In this document: positions 1 to 8,694 of the stretch, piece by piece | Layout of the letters: every line of letters starts with the position of its first letter | Position numbering within the stretch: the stretch's first letter is position 1 | Assembly (NCBI GenBank): GCA_030706745.1 | Contig: JAUZNX010000001.1 | Location: 310,001 to 374,000, forward strand | Direction of reading: 5' to 3' | DNA length: 64,000 bases | From: Bacteroidota bacterium | GTDB taxonomy: Bacteria > Bacteroidota > Ignavibacteria > Palsa-1295 | Notes under the pieces: model-generated | Told to the model about the DNA's origin: nothing | What the model saw: the letters and a program-made list of their open reading frames with translations, nothing else | The model's database searches: none | Translations under genes and position numbers: made by a program

Positions 1-1916
1 GAAATCGAAATATTGCCAGTCGAAATCAGTGTACCGCCGATATAGGTGTTACCATTCGATGCGTTGATATTAAACATATTGTTCGCCACCGAGAAGTTGC
101 CCCCAAGGTTGAAGATGCCTCCAACGCTGATCGTGTTCGTCAGATTGGTGATCGCGAACATTCCGTTGTTGATGTTGATATCACCAGCAATCGAAGTCGT
201 ATGGTTCGCAACATTCACAATAAACTGGTTATTCGCAACGGAGAAGTTGCCTCCGGAATTGAGCGTTCCGAACACGTTGGTATTGCCAGTGGCGCCAAAC
301 ACGGTGAACATGCCATTGTTGATATTCAGGTTTCCGGCGAAGGAGGTGTTGCCGGTCAACGCGTTAACGATAAACATGTTGTTCGCGACCGACAAGTTGC
401 CGACAGTGTTGAATGTGCCGAAGACGTTCGTGTTGCCCGTCGCACCAAACACCGTGAACATGCCATTGTTGATGTTCAAGTTTCCGGCAAACGAAGTATT
501 GCCGGTCAGTGCATTGACGATGAACATGTTGTTTGCGACCGACAAGTTGCCGCCCGAGTTGAACGTGCCGAACACATTCGTGTTGCCAGTCGCGCCGAGC
601 ACGGTAAACATCCCATTGTTGATCGTCAGATTGCCAAGGAACGACGTGTTGCCATTCAGTGCATTGACGATGAACATGTTGTTCGCAACCGACAGATTGC
701 CGACGGAGTTGAATGTGCCGGAGACATTCGTATTTCCGGTTGCTCCGAGCACGGTGAACATCCCGTTGTTGATCGTGAGATTGCCGTGAAAGGACGTGTT
801 GCCGTTCAAGGCATTGACGATGAACATGTTGTTTGCGACCGACAGGTTGCCGATAGAGTTGAACGTGCCGGAAACATTCGTATTTCCAGTCGCTCCAAAA
901 ACGGTGAACATGCCGTTATTGATGTTCACGTCGCCCGTCGAAGCGATGATGCTGATCATCCCGTTATTGATGTTCAAATCGCCCAGGAATGAGGTGTTTC
1001 CATTGAGCGCATTGACAATGAACATGTTGTTCGCGACCGAAAGATTGCCGCCAGAGTTGAACGTCCCGAAAATGTTCGTATTGCCCGTGCCTCCGAACAC
1101 GGTGAACATCCCGTTGTTAATATTCACATCGCCGGTCGAGCCAAGCACCGTGAACATGCCATTATTGATGTTCAAATCGCCGAAGAATGATGTGTTGCCG
1201 TTAAAGGCGTTGACGATGAACTGATTATTCGCGACGGAGAAATTACCGCCGGAGTTGAACGTACCCGAGACATTCGTATTTCCGGTTGCGCCCAATACAG
1301 TGAACATCCCATTGTTAATTGTAAGGTTGTTCGTGAGCGAAAGATTGAAGAAGCCCGGTGATGAGGTGATCGCGATGTCCTGCGGCGTGCCGAAGGTGAT
1401 CGTTCCGGCGGAGTCGGTCAGCAGCAACTGATTCGGCGTGCCGCCAATCATCAGATCGGAACCGACGCCAGATAGCGGATGGCCGTTGATCATGACGTCC
1501 GCAATGTAGTCCGTTGCCATCTTGCTCGCCGTGATCGAACTATCGACGATGGACAGAGCATACGGTGAGGAGGACAGCGCAGTTCGTGGAAACAGCTCCG
1601 CTCCACCATCGATGGAAATGCCCAGCCACAGTGGCACCGACATCTGCGGCAGTGGCTGTTGCGAACCGAGCTGGACCATGAAGAGGCCCGACTGAATGGA
1701 CGCGCTGAATGTGTCCTCCCACACCAGGTCCGAGCCTGTCGCCGAACTGTAGAGCCGGATCGTCAAGGAATACGAGCCATTGACCGGAAGTCCGGAACTC
1801 TGGATGACCCCTTGATAGGTAATCGTGCGAGGCACATTCTGTGATTGCGCGGCATGAGTCAGAAAAAGGGCGATACATGCTACGCAATACGAGGCAACTC
1901 GTGAAAGCTTGAACAT
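1..1916 (-). CDS. Secreted repeat-rich fibre-like protein (5' part; runs off the window)
   Basis: The start is the ATG at 1916-1914 and the frame stays open to base 1, so at least 638 residues are coded and the C-terminus lies outside. Residues 1-26 form a signal peptide ending near SQ. Residues 27-125 resemble the N-terminal domain of exported Bacteroidota fibre proteins (TITYQGV..GLPVNGSYSLTIRLY..G). From about residue 200 a 50-residue unit repeats (INNGMFTVLGATGNTN, then SGTFNS, NLSVANNMFIVNAL, NGNTSF). The 150-bp DNA period is exact over 372-822, with one extra 16-residue half unit near 950. Proteins of this layout often end in a peptidase S74 intramolecular chaperone, which would lie beyond the window; that part is inference. 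A role as a cell-surface fibre or adhesin is likely but not shown. The plus-strand open frames over 46-1224 are shadows of this repeat. Confidence 0.8.
   Translation of the reverse strand, partial: MFKLSRVASYCVACIALFLTHAAQSQNVPRTITYQGVIQSSGLPVNGSYSLTIRLYSSATGSDLVWEDTFSASIQSGLFMVQLGSQQPLPQMSVPLWLGISIDGGAELFPRTALSSSPYALSIVDSSITASKMATDYIADVMINGHPLSGVGSDLMIGGTPNQLLLTDSAGTITFGTPQDIAITSSPGFFNLSLTNNLTINNGMFTVLGATGNTNVSGTFNSGGNFSVANNQFIVNAFNGNTSFFGDLNINNGMFTVLGSTGDVNINNGMFTVFGGTGNTNIFGTFNSGGNLSVANNMFIVNALNGNTSFLGDLNINNGMISIIASTGDVNINNGMFTVFGATGNTNVSGTFNSIGNLSVANNMFIVNALNGNTSFHGNLTINNGMFTVLGATGNTNVSGTFNSVGNLSVANNMFIVNALNGNTSFLGNLTINNGMFTVLGATGNTNVFGTFNSGGNLSVANNMFIVNALTGNTSFAGNLNINNGMFTVFGATGNTNVFGTFNTVGNLSVANNMFIVNALTGNTSFAGNLNINNGMFTVFGATGNTNVFGTLNSGGNFSVANNQFIVNVANHTTSIAGDININNGMFAITNLTNTISVGGIFNLGGNFSVANNMFNINASNGNTYIGGTLISTGNISI
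372..1320. repeat. 150-bp in-frame tandem repeat within the fibre-like gene
   Basis: Near-identical blocks start at about 372, 522, 672 and 822 (spacing 150 bp). The next comes at about 1020, after a 48-bp extra half unit. Each unit codes 50 residues on the minus strand, so length changes by unequal recombination would keep the frame. The high nucleotide identity between units points to recent homogenisation. Confidence 0.9.
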
Positions 1917-2066
1917 TGGTTTTTTGGTAAGTGGGGAACTATGAATTGACGGAAAAAGCGAATAAGACGCTGTGAAAACTATTTGGATTAATGAAACGTG
2001 CCTGTCATTTTGCAAAAGCTTCCCGATAGAAAGCGTCCTTGTTTGACAGATCTTTCTTGTTCTGAA

Positions 2067-2089
2067 CTCCTCTATCTAATAGATAGGAG
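2067..2089. promoter_or_regulatory. Palindrome between divergent genes
   Basis: CTATCTA and TAGATAG flank a single A, with CTCC and GAG extending the arms. It lies in the 264-bp gap between the divergent fibre gene (start 1916, minus) and the sigma factor gene (start about 2200, plus). It could be an operator or an RNA hairpin. No regulator is assigned. Confidence 0.35.
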
Positions 2090-2213
2090 AAAATAGAGAC
2101 AGTGATCCTCCGGGTTATGCTGCGATTCTAAGTCTCTTCAATTTCGAGGGTCAATCGCTCGCAACTTTGCCTCGGGTCCTGTGTTCCCCATTAGAGACAT
2201 GGAGCAGGCATCA

Positions 2214-2927
2214 ATGGCAATCGGCGAGGAGCGAGAGTCACACGCGGAGGATCAGTCCCCCCGGGGTGGCTTGGCTGCTGGTTTGCCTCTGCGCACGAAG
2301 GGTCAGGATTCCAGGGCCAATCGGGACCAGGAAAATGCTGAGGACCTTGCACTGTTCCGCGAATTCCTTGCGGGAATGGGGAGCGCATTGCCTGAAGGTC
2401 GCCGGCAAGCACGAGAAGCTTATACCAAGATCTACCTGCGGTATCGCGATCGGGTCTATGCCTACTCGCTGAGGATGCTTTCGAGTCAGGAAGAGGCACA
2501 GGACTTATATCAGGAAGTATTTCTTCGGGTTCTGACTCGCGCGCAGACGTTCGAAGAAGAGAAGAGCCTCGGCGGGTGGATCTTCACGATCGCTCATAAC
2601 CTTTGCCTGAACAAGCTTCGAGATCGCAAGCCGCACGATACGATAGACGATATGAGGCCAGGCCTTGGGGCGAGCCCGCACGACCCTCTCGTCGTTCGGC
2701 CGCCCGAGGATCTGGGCGAGTCATGGCGCGACCGGATCGAGTGGGCGATGGCCCAGCTTCCGGCCGAACAGCGCGAGGCGCTTGTACTCCGGGAATACGA
2801 AGGGCTTAGCCATCAGGAAATCACAGAAGTATTGCATGCGAGTATTCCCGCAATCAAAAGCCGGATCTACCGCGCAAAAGAGAGCCTCAGAGTATTACTT
2901 GGACCATATTATAACGAAACAATATAG
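2214..2927 (+). CDS. RNA polymerase sigma factor, ECF / sigma-70 family
   Basis: The product is a 237-residue extracytoplasmic-function type sigma factor. After a polar, low-complexity N-terminus of about 50 residues comes region 2 (RDRVYAYSLRMLSSQEEAQDLYQEVF split over core helices, then GGWIFTIAHNLCLNKLRD). Region 4 follows near the C-terminus (LPAEQREALVLREYEGLSHQEI, then an SRIYRAKESL recognition helix). The ATG at 2214 is chosen because GGAG lies nine bases upstream. An in-frame ATG at 2199 and a GTG at 2181 are alternatives. The next gene, 60 bp downstream, starts with an anti-sigma-like domain, so the two likely form a sigma/anti-sigma pair. It lacks region 1 and region 3 of primary sigma factors. 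Confidence 0.92.
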   Translation: MAIGEERESHAEDQSPRGGLAAGLPLRTKGQDSRANRDQENAEDLALFREFLAGMGSALPEGRRQAREAYTKIYLRYRDRVYAYSLRMLSSQEEAQDLYQEVFLRVLTRAQTFEEEKSLGGWIFTIAHNLCLNKLRDRKPHDTIDDMRPGLGASPHDPLVVRPPEDLGESWRDRIEWAMAQLPAEQREALVLREYEGLSHQEITEVLHASIPAIKSRIYRAKESLRVLLGPYYNETI

Positions 2928-2987
2928 CTCTTTGATCGATCAACTCTGGATGATTGCTCATCCGCTGACCGATAGAAGTTTATCACG

Positions 2988-4274
2988 ATGACACTGAACG
3001 AACGCATTCTGGAATTTATGGACGGCTCGCTTCATCCGAACGATGAAGCAGAGCTGTTGCACACGCTCTCGGTCTCACCCGAGAAGCGGAACGTGCTCCG
3101 GGACTTTATGAACCAGAAGTCGCTGCTCTCACGCGACCGCGAGTCAATTGCCGTACCGTATGAAGCGGAGCAATCGCTCTGGGCGAGTGTCGATGCGATC
3201 CTCCCGGCCACATCCTCGACGGTGGCTCCGCAACCGGTCGCGTTGATGCAACCCGCTGCCGCAGGTTTCTTTTCGCGTATGATGACAGCGTCCGCCGCGG
3301 CCGTCGGCGCGCTTGGTCTATTGATTGGGATCGGCGCCGGCTATTTCGCGGCCACACAACCAGTGAACGTGAACATGGAGGCAACGAGAGCGTTGCCAAG
3401 CGCGCCGAAGATTGCGTCGGTTTCTGCGAGTTCCGTGCAGCACTCATCTCCGACGTGGATAAGCGCTGCATCCGATTCGCCAATACAGCCTATGTCTCCA
3501 CTCGGAATGGAGCACTTCGGTCTTGCGAGTCTATTCAGCTCTGCAGCGGCAAGCGAATCGCTACCACAATCTGCAGAGGCTCCAATCGCGTATGTTCAAC
3601 CTCGTGACCAGCAGCCAGAAGTATTGCACAGCATTGGCACGGATGGCGGCATTGCGCCACAGTTCCATAATACGCCGATTGCGGAACCCCGCCGATCATT
3701 GCTCGAACGGTTCGAGTTTCATGTGAGCGAGAGTTTTGGCCGGCAATTCCCGAATAGTGCCGCGACGAACGTATCGTTACCTCTGATGACGAATTCTTCA
3801 GTCGGTACCTATTTTCAAGTACTGCCGCATTCGAACGTGCTATGGGCCGGCGCAGATTATGGCACAGCGAACGTAACACGGAAGGGCCTCTTCACGCATG
3901 CAGGCAATCCGATCGATCCACTGCAAAATGTTCTGGCAGGCGATACGGTCCACGAACAAATCAGCTACATGGCAGCTCTCGCGCAGCTGCGCTTTCCATC
4001 GATTGCCGGCGCGGAATTGACGTTTACGGGCGGCTATGGATTCGGTAGCCTTGGACAGATGATGATCGGAGAACTCGGATTTCACTACGATCTCACTCAT
4101 GAAGTTGGGCTAGTCACCGGGCTTCGAGTTGTCCGATTTAGTTACGATTTAACCGCAGATAAGAATGCGGCCATCCACTCTGGCGCCGGTTCACTGGTCG
4201 TACCAAATGGCGTTGGCGATGCCGCCCCAAGCCTGAACCTCGAACTCAACACGGGACTTTATTTCCACTTCTAA
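2988..4274 (+). CDS. Anti-sigma-like transmembrane protein with C-terminal outer-membrane-type domain
   Basis: The protein has 428 residues. Residues 1-75 resemble the cytoplasmic helical domain of anti-sigma factors (ILEFMDGSLHPNDEAELLHT, then SPEKRNVLRDF); the zinc-binding HxxxCxxC motif is absent. Residues 99-121 form one membrane segment rich in Ala and Gly. About 100 residues of Ser/Ala/Pro-rich linker follow, then a C-terminal part (about 230-428) with alternating beta-strand-like stretches that ends in LYFHF. A terminal aromatic residue like this is typical of outer-membrane barrels. It lies directly after the ECF sigma gene, and its stop codon overlaps the start of the lipoprotein gene (TAATG). 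The likely role is to hold the sigma factor and sense envelope state. The barrel assignment is inference from sequence texture. Confidence 0.7.
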   Translation: MTLNERILEFMDGSLHPNDEAELLHTLSVSPEKRNVLRDFMNQKSLLSRDRESIAVPYEAEQSLWASVDAILPATSSTVAPQPVALMQPAAAGFFSRMMTASAAAVGALGLLIGIGAGYFAATQPVNVNMEATRALPSAPKIASVSASSVQHSSPTWISAASDSPIQPMSPLGMEHFGLASLFSSAAASESLPQSAEAPIAYVQPRDQQPEVLHSIGTDGGIAPQFHNTPIAEPRRSLLERFEFHVSESFGRQFPNSAATNVSLPLMTNSSVGTYFQVLPHSNVLWAGADYGTANVTRKGLFTHAGNPIDPLQNVLAGDTVHEQISYMAALAQLRFPSIAGAELTFTGGYGFGSLGQMMIGELGFHYDLTHEVGLVTGLRVVRFSYDLTADKNAAIHSGAGSLVVPNGVGDAAPSLNLELNTGLYFHF

Positions 4275-4921
4275 TGTCAGCCGCTTATGACATGGCCATC
4301 GTTCGAGCGCTTCGCCTGGTGATACTCGCCGGGCTATTTGCGCTTACTGGCTGCTCGATGGGCACGGTTCCGATAAGCTCGACTGCGACCGTACAAGACT
4401 ATTTTTTCCCGCTGCAAAATGGCCTGGTCTATAGTTATAGCCGGTTTGAGACGGGTCTCAACCAGAACATTTATGATACGGTTGCTTGCCGGTTAGTGAT
4501 CGGCCAGACGATGGCGGATAAGAACGCGCTCGTCGATACGAAGACTGGCAATGTACTTTTCTTCATCGGTTTCACGCACGATGCCAACAACAATCTTGCG
4601 GCCACCCTTTCGACGGGCGACACGACACTGCTGGCTCTCGATGGCGTCTTAGAGGATAGCGCGACTTGGGTTGCCGATCCTATCCATCATATCCGAGCAA
4701 CGGTCATCGGTCGCTATGATGACTATTATCTTCCTCCAAACCGGACCGTTCATTTTTCGGACGTCGTTGTGATCCAGTACCATCGTGATGGAGATGATGC
4801 AAGCGTGTACACGCTTCGCTTCTTCGCAAACGGTCATGGCCTGATTCGTGAAGCTACGTTCGCCGGCGGAAACACAGAAATTGGGCATTTGCAGGTATTA
4901 GGAATTCAATACCCAAGCTGA
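4274..4921 (+). CDS. Lipoprotein, unknown function, coupled to the sigma/anti-sigma genes
   Basis: The product has 215 residues. A hydrophobic segment ends in the lipobox LTGC (Cys27), so it should be a lipid-anchored envelope protein. The rest is beta-rich with no recognised catalytic motif. The start overlaps the preceding stop by one base (TAATG), which suggests translational coupling. The protein may form an envelope sensing module with the sigma factor and the membrane protein; that role is inferred from position only. Confidence 0.75.
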   Translation: MSAAYDMAIVRALRLVILAGLFALTGCSMGTVPISSTATVQDYFFPLQNGLVYSYSRFETGLNQNIYDTVACRLVIGQTMADKNALVDTKTGNVLFFIGFTHDANNNLAATLSTGDTTLLALDGVLEDSATWVADPIHHIRATVIGRYDDYYLPPNRTVHFSDVVVIQYHRDGDDASVYTLRFFANGHGLIREATFAGGNTEIGHLQVLGIQYPS

Positions 4922-5015
4922 CCCAAGCGTCGCATGTGTTCTTGGCTAAATAGGATTAAGCTCGGCGAATAGCACAACGCGGGAACTTAGCGCTCCGCAA
5001 TTTGGGCTAAGCAGT

Positions 5016-5255
5016 ATGATGTTTCGTCGATCGAAGGCCCATGCCTACCAATCACACGCCAGCGGCCCAATGGCTCTGCTGCATGCGGATTCCTTCGCAA
5101 TTCGCGCGATTCTGTTTCTTGCGATGAGTCTGGTCTTTTTTCTCTTTTTGAAGATTACCGAACGGAAAATCCCAACAGGTCTTGTCCCGGATAGCACCGA
5201 GGACACCATTCATGCCGCGCCACCACCGCACGTCGGCACACGACGCATCCCATGA
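5016..5255 (+). CDS. Small single-pass membrane protein, unknown
   Basis: The product has 79 residues, with one hydrophobic segment at about residues 28-46 (IRAILFLAMSLVFFLFL) followed by a basic and proline-rich tail. Its stop overlaps the start of anmK (ATGA), which supports a real, coupled gene. No family is recognised. Confidence 0.5.
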   Translation: MMFRRSKAHAYQSHASGPMALLHADSFAIRAILFLAMSLVFFLFLKITERKIPTGLVPDSTEDTIHAAPPPHVGTRRIP

Positions 5256-6427
5256 TGGCACCACTGGGGACCGCCTCCGAGCGGAGCGAGAGTCTATATA
5301 TCGGCATCATGACTGGTACGAGCCTCGACGCGATCGATGTTGCAGTGTGCCGATTTGAGAACAAGATCGTCGAGCTAATACATTTTCACAGTTCAGCATG
5401 GCCTAAACAGATCCGCACGAAGCTTCTTACATTAGCCTCAGCGGAAATGGTCCGAATGGATGATGTCGCCACGCTACATTTCGCACTCGCTAAAGAATAC
5501 GCGAGGTCCGTCAACGAAACGCTGCAAGAGGCAAGACTCGATGCCAGACAGATCTGCGCTATTGGCCTACATGGCCAGACTGTGCGCCATCTTCCGGCGC
5601 AGGGCGCAACACTCCAACTCGGCAATGGAAGCGCGCTTGCGGCGCTCACTGGGATCGACGTCGTCAGCGATTTTCGTGCGGCGGACGTAGCCCTCGGCGG
5701 ACAAGGTGCTCCGCTGATGCCAATGTTCGATTATGCGTTTCTCAAAAGCGACACACTCGACCGCGCCACGCTCAATATCGGCGGAATTGCGAACATCACC
5801 TGGCTTCCGAAAGGCGCGAGTATCGAAGACGTGATCGCCTTCGATACTGGCCCAGGAAACATGTTGCTTGACCTGACAAGCCGGAGATACCTTGACGAGC
5901 CGTTCGATCGTAATGGCGAACACGCTCGCGAGGGATCCATCAACGACCACATGCTGAGGGAATTACTGGATTGTGCCTATTTCGCGATGGCTCCTCCCAA
6001 GACAACTGGTCGTGAAGTGTTTGGTGAGGCGTTTATATCGCCGATCATGAAATCAATCGGCACCAGAGAGATCACTGTCGACGATGCACTTGCAACGTTG
6101 ACAGAATTGACCGCGCGCTCCGTCGCTCAAAGTTTTCGCTTCGTAGGTTCCGCTGGACCTTTTGAATTAGTTGTCAGCGGCGGCGGAATCCGGAACATAC
6201 TGCTGATGGAACGACTGAGCGTGAATCTCCCTCAGGCACACATTGTCTCATCCGATGTATTCGGAATTTCCGCAAGTGCGAAAGAAGCCATTGCGTTTGC
6301 GTTCTTCGCTAAAGCATTCCTTGAGGAACTTCCAATTCATCTTCCTCGAACGACCGGAGCGCACAGCCGCGCGACGCTCGGTACGCTGGCAAAAGCGAGG
6401 CGCGAAGAATCATTGATTTCACAATAA
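5252..6427 (+). CDS. anmK: Anhydro-N-acetylmuramic acid kinase
   Basis: This 391-residue enzyme phosphorylates and opens 1,6-anhydro-MurNAc released by peptidoglycan turnover, giving MurNAc-6-phosphate for recycling in the cytoplasm. Family motifs are clear: IGIMTGTSLDAIDVAV (phosphate loop, residues 17-32), GLHGQTVRH, DFRAADVALGGQGAPLMP, NIGGIANITWL, FDTGPGNMLLD and the C-terminal VSGGGIRN. The length fits the family. The ATG at 5252 overlaps the end of the small upstream gene, so it is probably co-translated. The MurQ etherase partner is not in this window. Confidence 0.97.
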   Translation: MMAPLGTASERSESLYIGIMTGTSLDAIDVAVCRFENKIVELIHFHSSAWPKQIRTKLLTLASAEMVRMDDVATLHFALAKEYARSVNETLQEARLDARQICAIGLHGQTVRHLPAQGATLQLGNGSALAALTGIDVVSDFRAADVALGGQGAPLMPMFDYAFLKSDTLDRATLNIGGIANITWLPKGASIEDVIAFDTGPGNMLLDLTSRRYLDEPFDRNGEHAREGSINDHMLRELLDCAYFAMAPPKTTGREVFGEAFISPIMKSIGTREITVDDALATLTELTARSVAQSFRFVGSAGPFELVVSGGGIRNILLMERLSVNLPQAHIVSSDVFGISASAKEAIAFAFFAKAFLEELPIHLPRTTGAHSRATLGTLAKARREESLISQ

Positions 6428-6446
6428 TCGTGTCCAAAAGTATTTT

Positions 6447-6557
6447 CGCAAAAAATTATTTTTAAAAATCTCTTCGTAACACTTGACATTCGGTACTCGA
6501 ATGTATTATACTGCATTACGAGAAGATCAACTCCATGTGTGTAGAGAATGTGGATAA
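6447..6557. other. AT-rich region and DnaA box upstream of dnaA (possible origin half)
   Basis: The 343-bp gap before dnaA holds an A/T-only-like stretch (about 6447-6474). At 6549-6557 it has TGTGGATAA, an exact reverse-complement match to the DnaA box TTATCCACA. Together with boxes downstream of dnaA this could be one half of a bipartite origin, or an autoregulatory site for dnaA. Function is inferred. Confidence 0.5.
6483..6512 (+). promoter_or_regulatory. Candidate sigma-70 promoter for dnaA
   Basis: TTGACA at 6483-6488 and TATACT at 6507-6512 are separated by 18 bp, about 260 bp upstream of the dnaA start. The DnaA box at 6549 would lie just downstream of the transcription start, consistent with autorepression. 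A Bacteroidota-type promoter elsewhere is not excluded. Confidence 0.45.
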
Positions 6558-6770
6558 GTGGACGAACCGTTTTGGCGTTTGTCACTTCCAGATCTTTCGT
6601 CCGAGTAAGCGTTCCGAGCCATCATTGATTTAATCAGCTGCTTCATGAGTAGCAGTGCGTGCGTTCATTTCATTACCGACATGAAAGCATTTAGCATCGA
6701 TATGCTTGGGCGCGTCGTCACAGTCTCGGTTCAGTAGCACATTTACCGTTGTCATCGCATCAATTCACGA

Positions 6771-8585
6771 ATGAGCCGAACGGAATTCGCCGATCTTGAA
6801 GTTATGGAAGCATCACCCGTGCATCCGAACATGAAGGCCGCGCCGACATCGCGGAATCTTGCATCGCAATCAAATGTAATGGCGGGTGGTACTTTTGCAT
6901 ATCCGTATTCCAACCTAACGCCCGTGTCCGAGCACGCTCTGCGCACCGAACCCGAACTCCTGACTGAATCGACACCGCACGGCGAACGGGAGGTACTCGC
7001 GCATCCAGGAATTAACGAGAGCATTGGCCTGAGTGAAGCTGCCTCCGCTGAGGAGAGCACGCGAAACCTTCGCAGCGCCGCCCTGCAAATTTGGAAACGA
7101 TGCCTGGATACTCTTCGCGCTCAGTTGAATCCGCAGACGATGCGGACGTGGTTCGACCCACTGGAAGCGATTGGGCTGGAGGGAGCAATTCTGACACTTC
7201 GCGCTCCAAGCAGTTTTTTTTGTGAATGGATCACAGAGCATTATGAAGATTCCCTTCAGAAGTCGTTGCGGGATGTGCTCGGCGCTGCGGCGGAATTCCG
7301 GTTCGAAACGACAAGCGATCTCGATGCGCTGAACACGAAGCTTGAGCCAGCATCGGCGTCCGGAATACTTGCACCACCTCCGAATGGGCCATCCGGCCAC
7401 TCTGCGGCTCCAAGTGCATTCACACAGCAGTATGCGCCACAGCCCGCACAGCCATACAGCAATGCGAGGCCCAATGGCCAAGGCACACCGTCGTTTGGGA
7501 ATGGCCAGCATAATGCAGGCAATGCGCAGAACGCAGCATCCAAGCGTCCAGCCATTGAGCCAAATCTCAATCCACGATACACATTCGAGACATTTATTCG
7601 CGGCGAATCGAACAAGCTTGCTTACGCTGCCGCAAATGCCGTCGCGAATAATCCGGGCGGAACACGGTACAATCCGCTCGTGATCTATGGAAACGTCGGA
7701 CTCGGGAAGACCCACTTGATCCAGGCGGTTGGGAACGCGGCACTTCAGAAATTTCCTTCAGCCCGCGTCCTTTATACCTCCAGCGATCGCTTCACGGTCG
7801 AATTCGTCGATTCGATCCAAAATAACCGCAGCAATGAATTTCAGAGCCTGTATCGATCGATCGATGTGCTAATCATTGATGACGTTCAGTTCTTTGCCGG
7901 CAAAGAAAAGACACAGGATATTTTTTTCCATACTTTCAACGCGTTGCGCGAACTGGGGAAGCAGATCATCTTGACCTGCGATCGCGCTCCAAAGGAGTTG
8001 AAGGACATCGATGATCGTCTCCTCAACCGGTTGCAGTGGGGACTCACGGCTGATATTGGCGCGCCGGACCTCGAAACCCGCATTGCCATTCTTCGCCACA
8101 AGGCTCTTGCCGATGGGGTTGAGCTTTCAAGCGAGATCATCGAGTTCATTGCATCGAATGTCACTACAAACATCCGTGAGCTTGAAGGTTGCCTGATCTC
8201 ATTGCTGGCGACCGCTTCGCTCGAAGGCAAAGAGCCGACGCTCGATCTTGCGCGCGAGGTTCTCCGTAAGGTCGCCAAGCGAAGCACGCCAATGCTGACG
8301 ATCGAGACGATCCAACGCGCCGTGGCCAAGAAATTTGGTGTAGAAGAAGAGCTGCTACGCGCGAAGACTCGCAAGCAGGAAGTCGTGCAGGCGAGACAGA
8401 TCGCCATGTTCCTCGCGAAGGAGTTGACCAATCATTCACTGAAGTCTATCGGCCTTCATTTCGGTGGCCGCGATCATTCAACTGTGATCCATGCCGTCCA
8501 GGCTGTGGTGGATGACATACGCCATGATACGGGACTTGCTTCCAAGCTGGAAGATCTTCGGAGGCAGTTCGAAATGATGCACTGA
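6771..8585 (+). CDS. dnaA: Chromosomal replication initiator DnaA
   Basis: The protein has 604 residues; DnaA is usually 440-480. Domain I begins only near residue 104 (LQIWKRCLDTLRAQLNPQTMRTWF), leaving an unusual polar N-terminal extension of about 100 residues. Domain II (about 195-265) is a long Gln/Asn/Pro/Ala-rich linker. The AAA+ domain starts at NPRYTFETFIRGESNKLAYA, with Walker A GNVGLGKTHLIQAVG and Walker B VLIIDDVQFFAGKEKTQDIF. Domain IV ends with the DNA-binding signature GGRDHSTVIHAV. It binds DnaA boxes and opens the origin. A hairpin terminator follows 25 bp after the stop. dnaN is not adjacent. The start is the first ATG of the frame; internal ATGs could shorten the extension by up to about 35 residues, not remove it. 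Confidence 0.97.
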   Translation: MSRTEFADLEVMEASPVHPNMKAAPTSRNLASQSNVMAGGTFAYPYSNLTPVSEHALRTEPELLTESTPHGEREVLAHPGINESIGLSEAASAEESTRNLRSAALQIWKRCLDTLRAQLNPQTMRTWFDPLEAIGLEGAILTLRAPSSFFCEWITEHYEDSLQKSLRDVLGAAAEFRFETTSDLDALNTKLEPASASGILAPPPNGPSGHSAAPSAFTQQYAPQPAQPYSNARPNGQGTPSFGNGQHNAGNAQNAASKRPAIEPNLNPRYTFETFIRGESNKLAYAAANAVANNPGGTRYNPLVIYGNVGLGKTHLIQAVGNAALQKFPSARVLYTSSDRFTVEFVDSIQNNRSNEFQSLYRSIDVLIIDDVQFFAGKEKTQDIFFHTFNALRELGKQIILTCDRAPKELKDIDDRLLNRLQWGLTADIGAPDLETRIAILRHKALADGVELSSEIIEFIASNVTTNIRELEGCLISLLATASLEGKEPTLDLAREVLRKVAKRSTPMLTIETIQRAVAKKFGVEEELLRAKTRKQEVVQARQIAMFLAKELTNHSLKSIGLHFGGRDHSTVIHAVQAVVDDIRHDTGLASKLEDLRRQFEMMH

Positions 8586-8609
8586 GGTCAATCTCAGCGG
8601 AAATAGTGT

Positions 8610-8644
8610 AGAATGGCGCGGTTTCCGCGCCATTCTAATTTTGC
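8610..8644 (+). terminator. Rho-independent terminator of dnaA
   Basis: A perfect 12-bp stem (8610-8621 with 8625-8636, loop TTT) is followed by AATTTTG. It lies 25 bp after the dnaA stop codon. Confidence 0.8.
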
Positions 8645-8694
8645 GATAATGCGATATCCAGATGCCGGGATAACAATTTGTGTGTATCGGCTCG

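Noticed and set aside
46-1224. Three plus-strand open frames (247, 263 and 142 residues) with repeated sequence
   Set aside because: They mirror the 150-bp repeat of the minus-strand fibre gene, which has a signal peptide and a known N-terminal domain type; the plus frames have neither.
372-1320. Regularly spaced repeats that could suggest a CRISPR array
   Set aside because: The whole 150-bp unit repeats, without unique spacers, and it is in frame in a coding region.
6915-7715. 266-residue minus-strand frame inside dnaA
   Set aside because: It is fully antisense to the DnaA linker and AAA+ region and has no domain.
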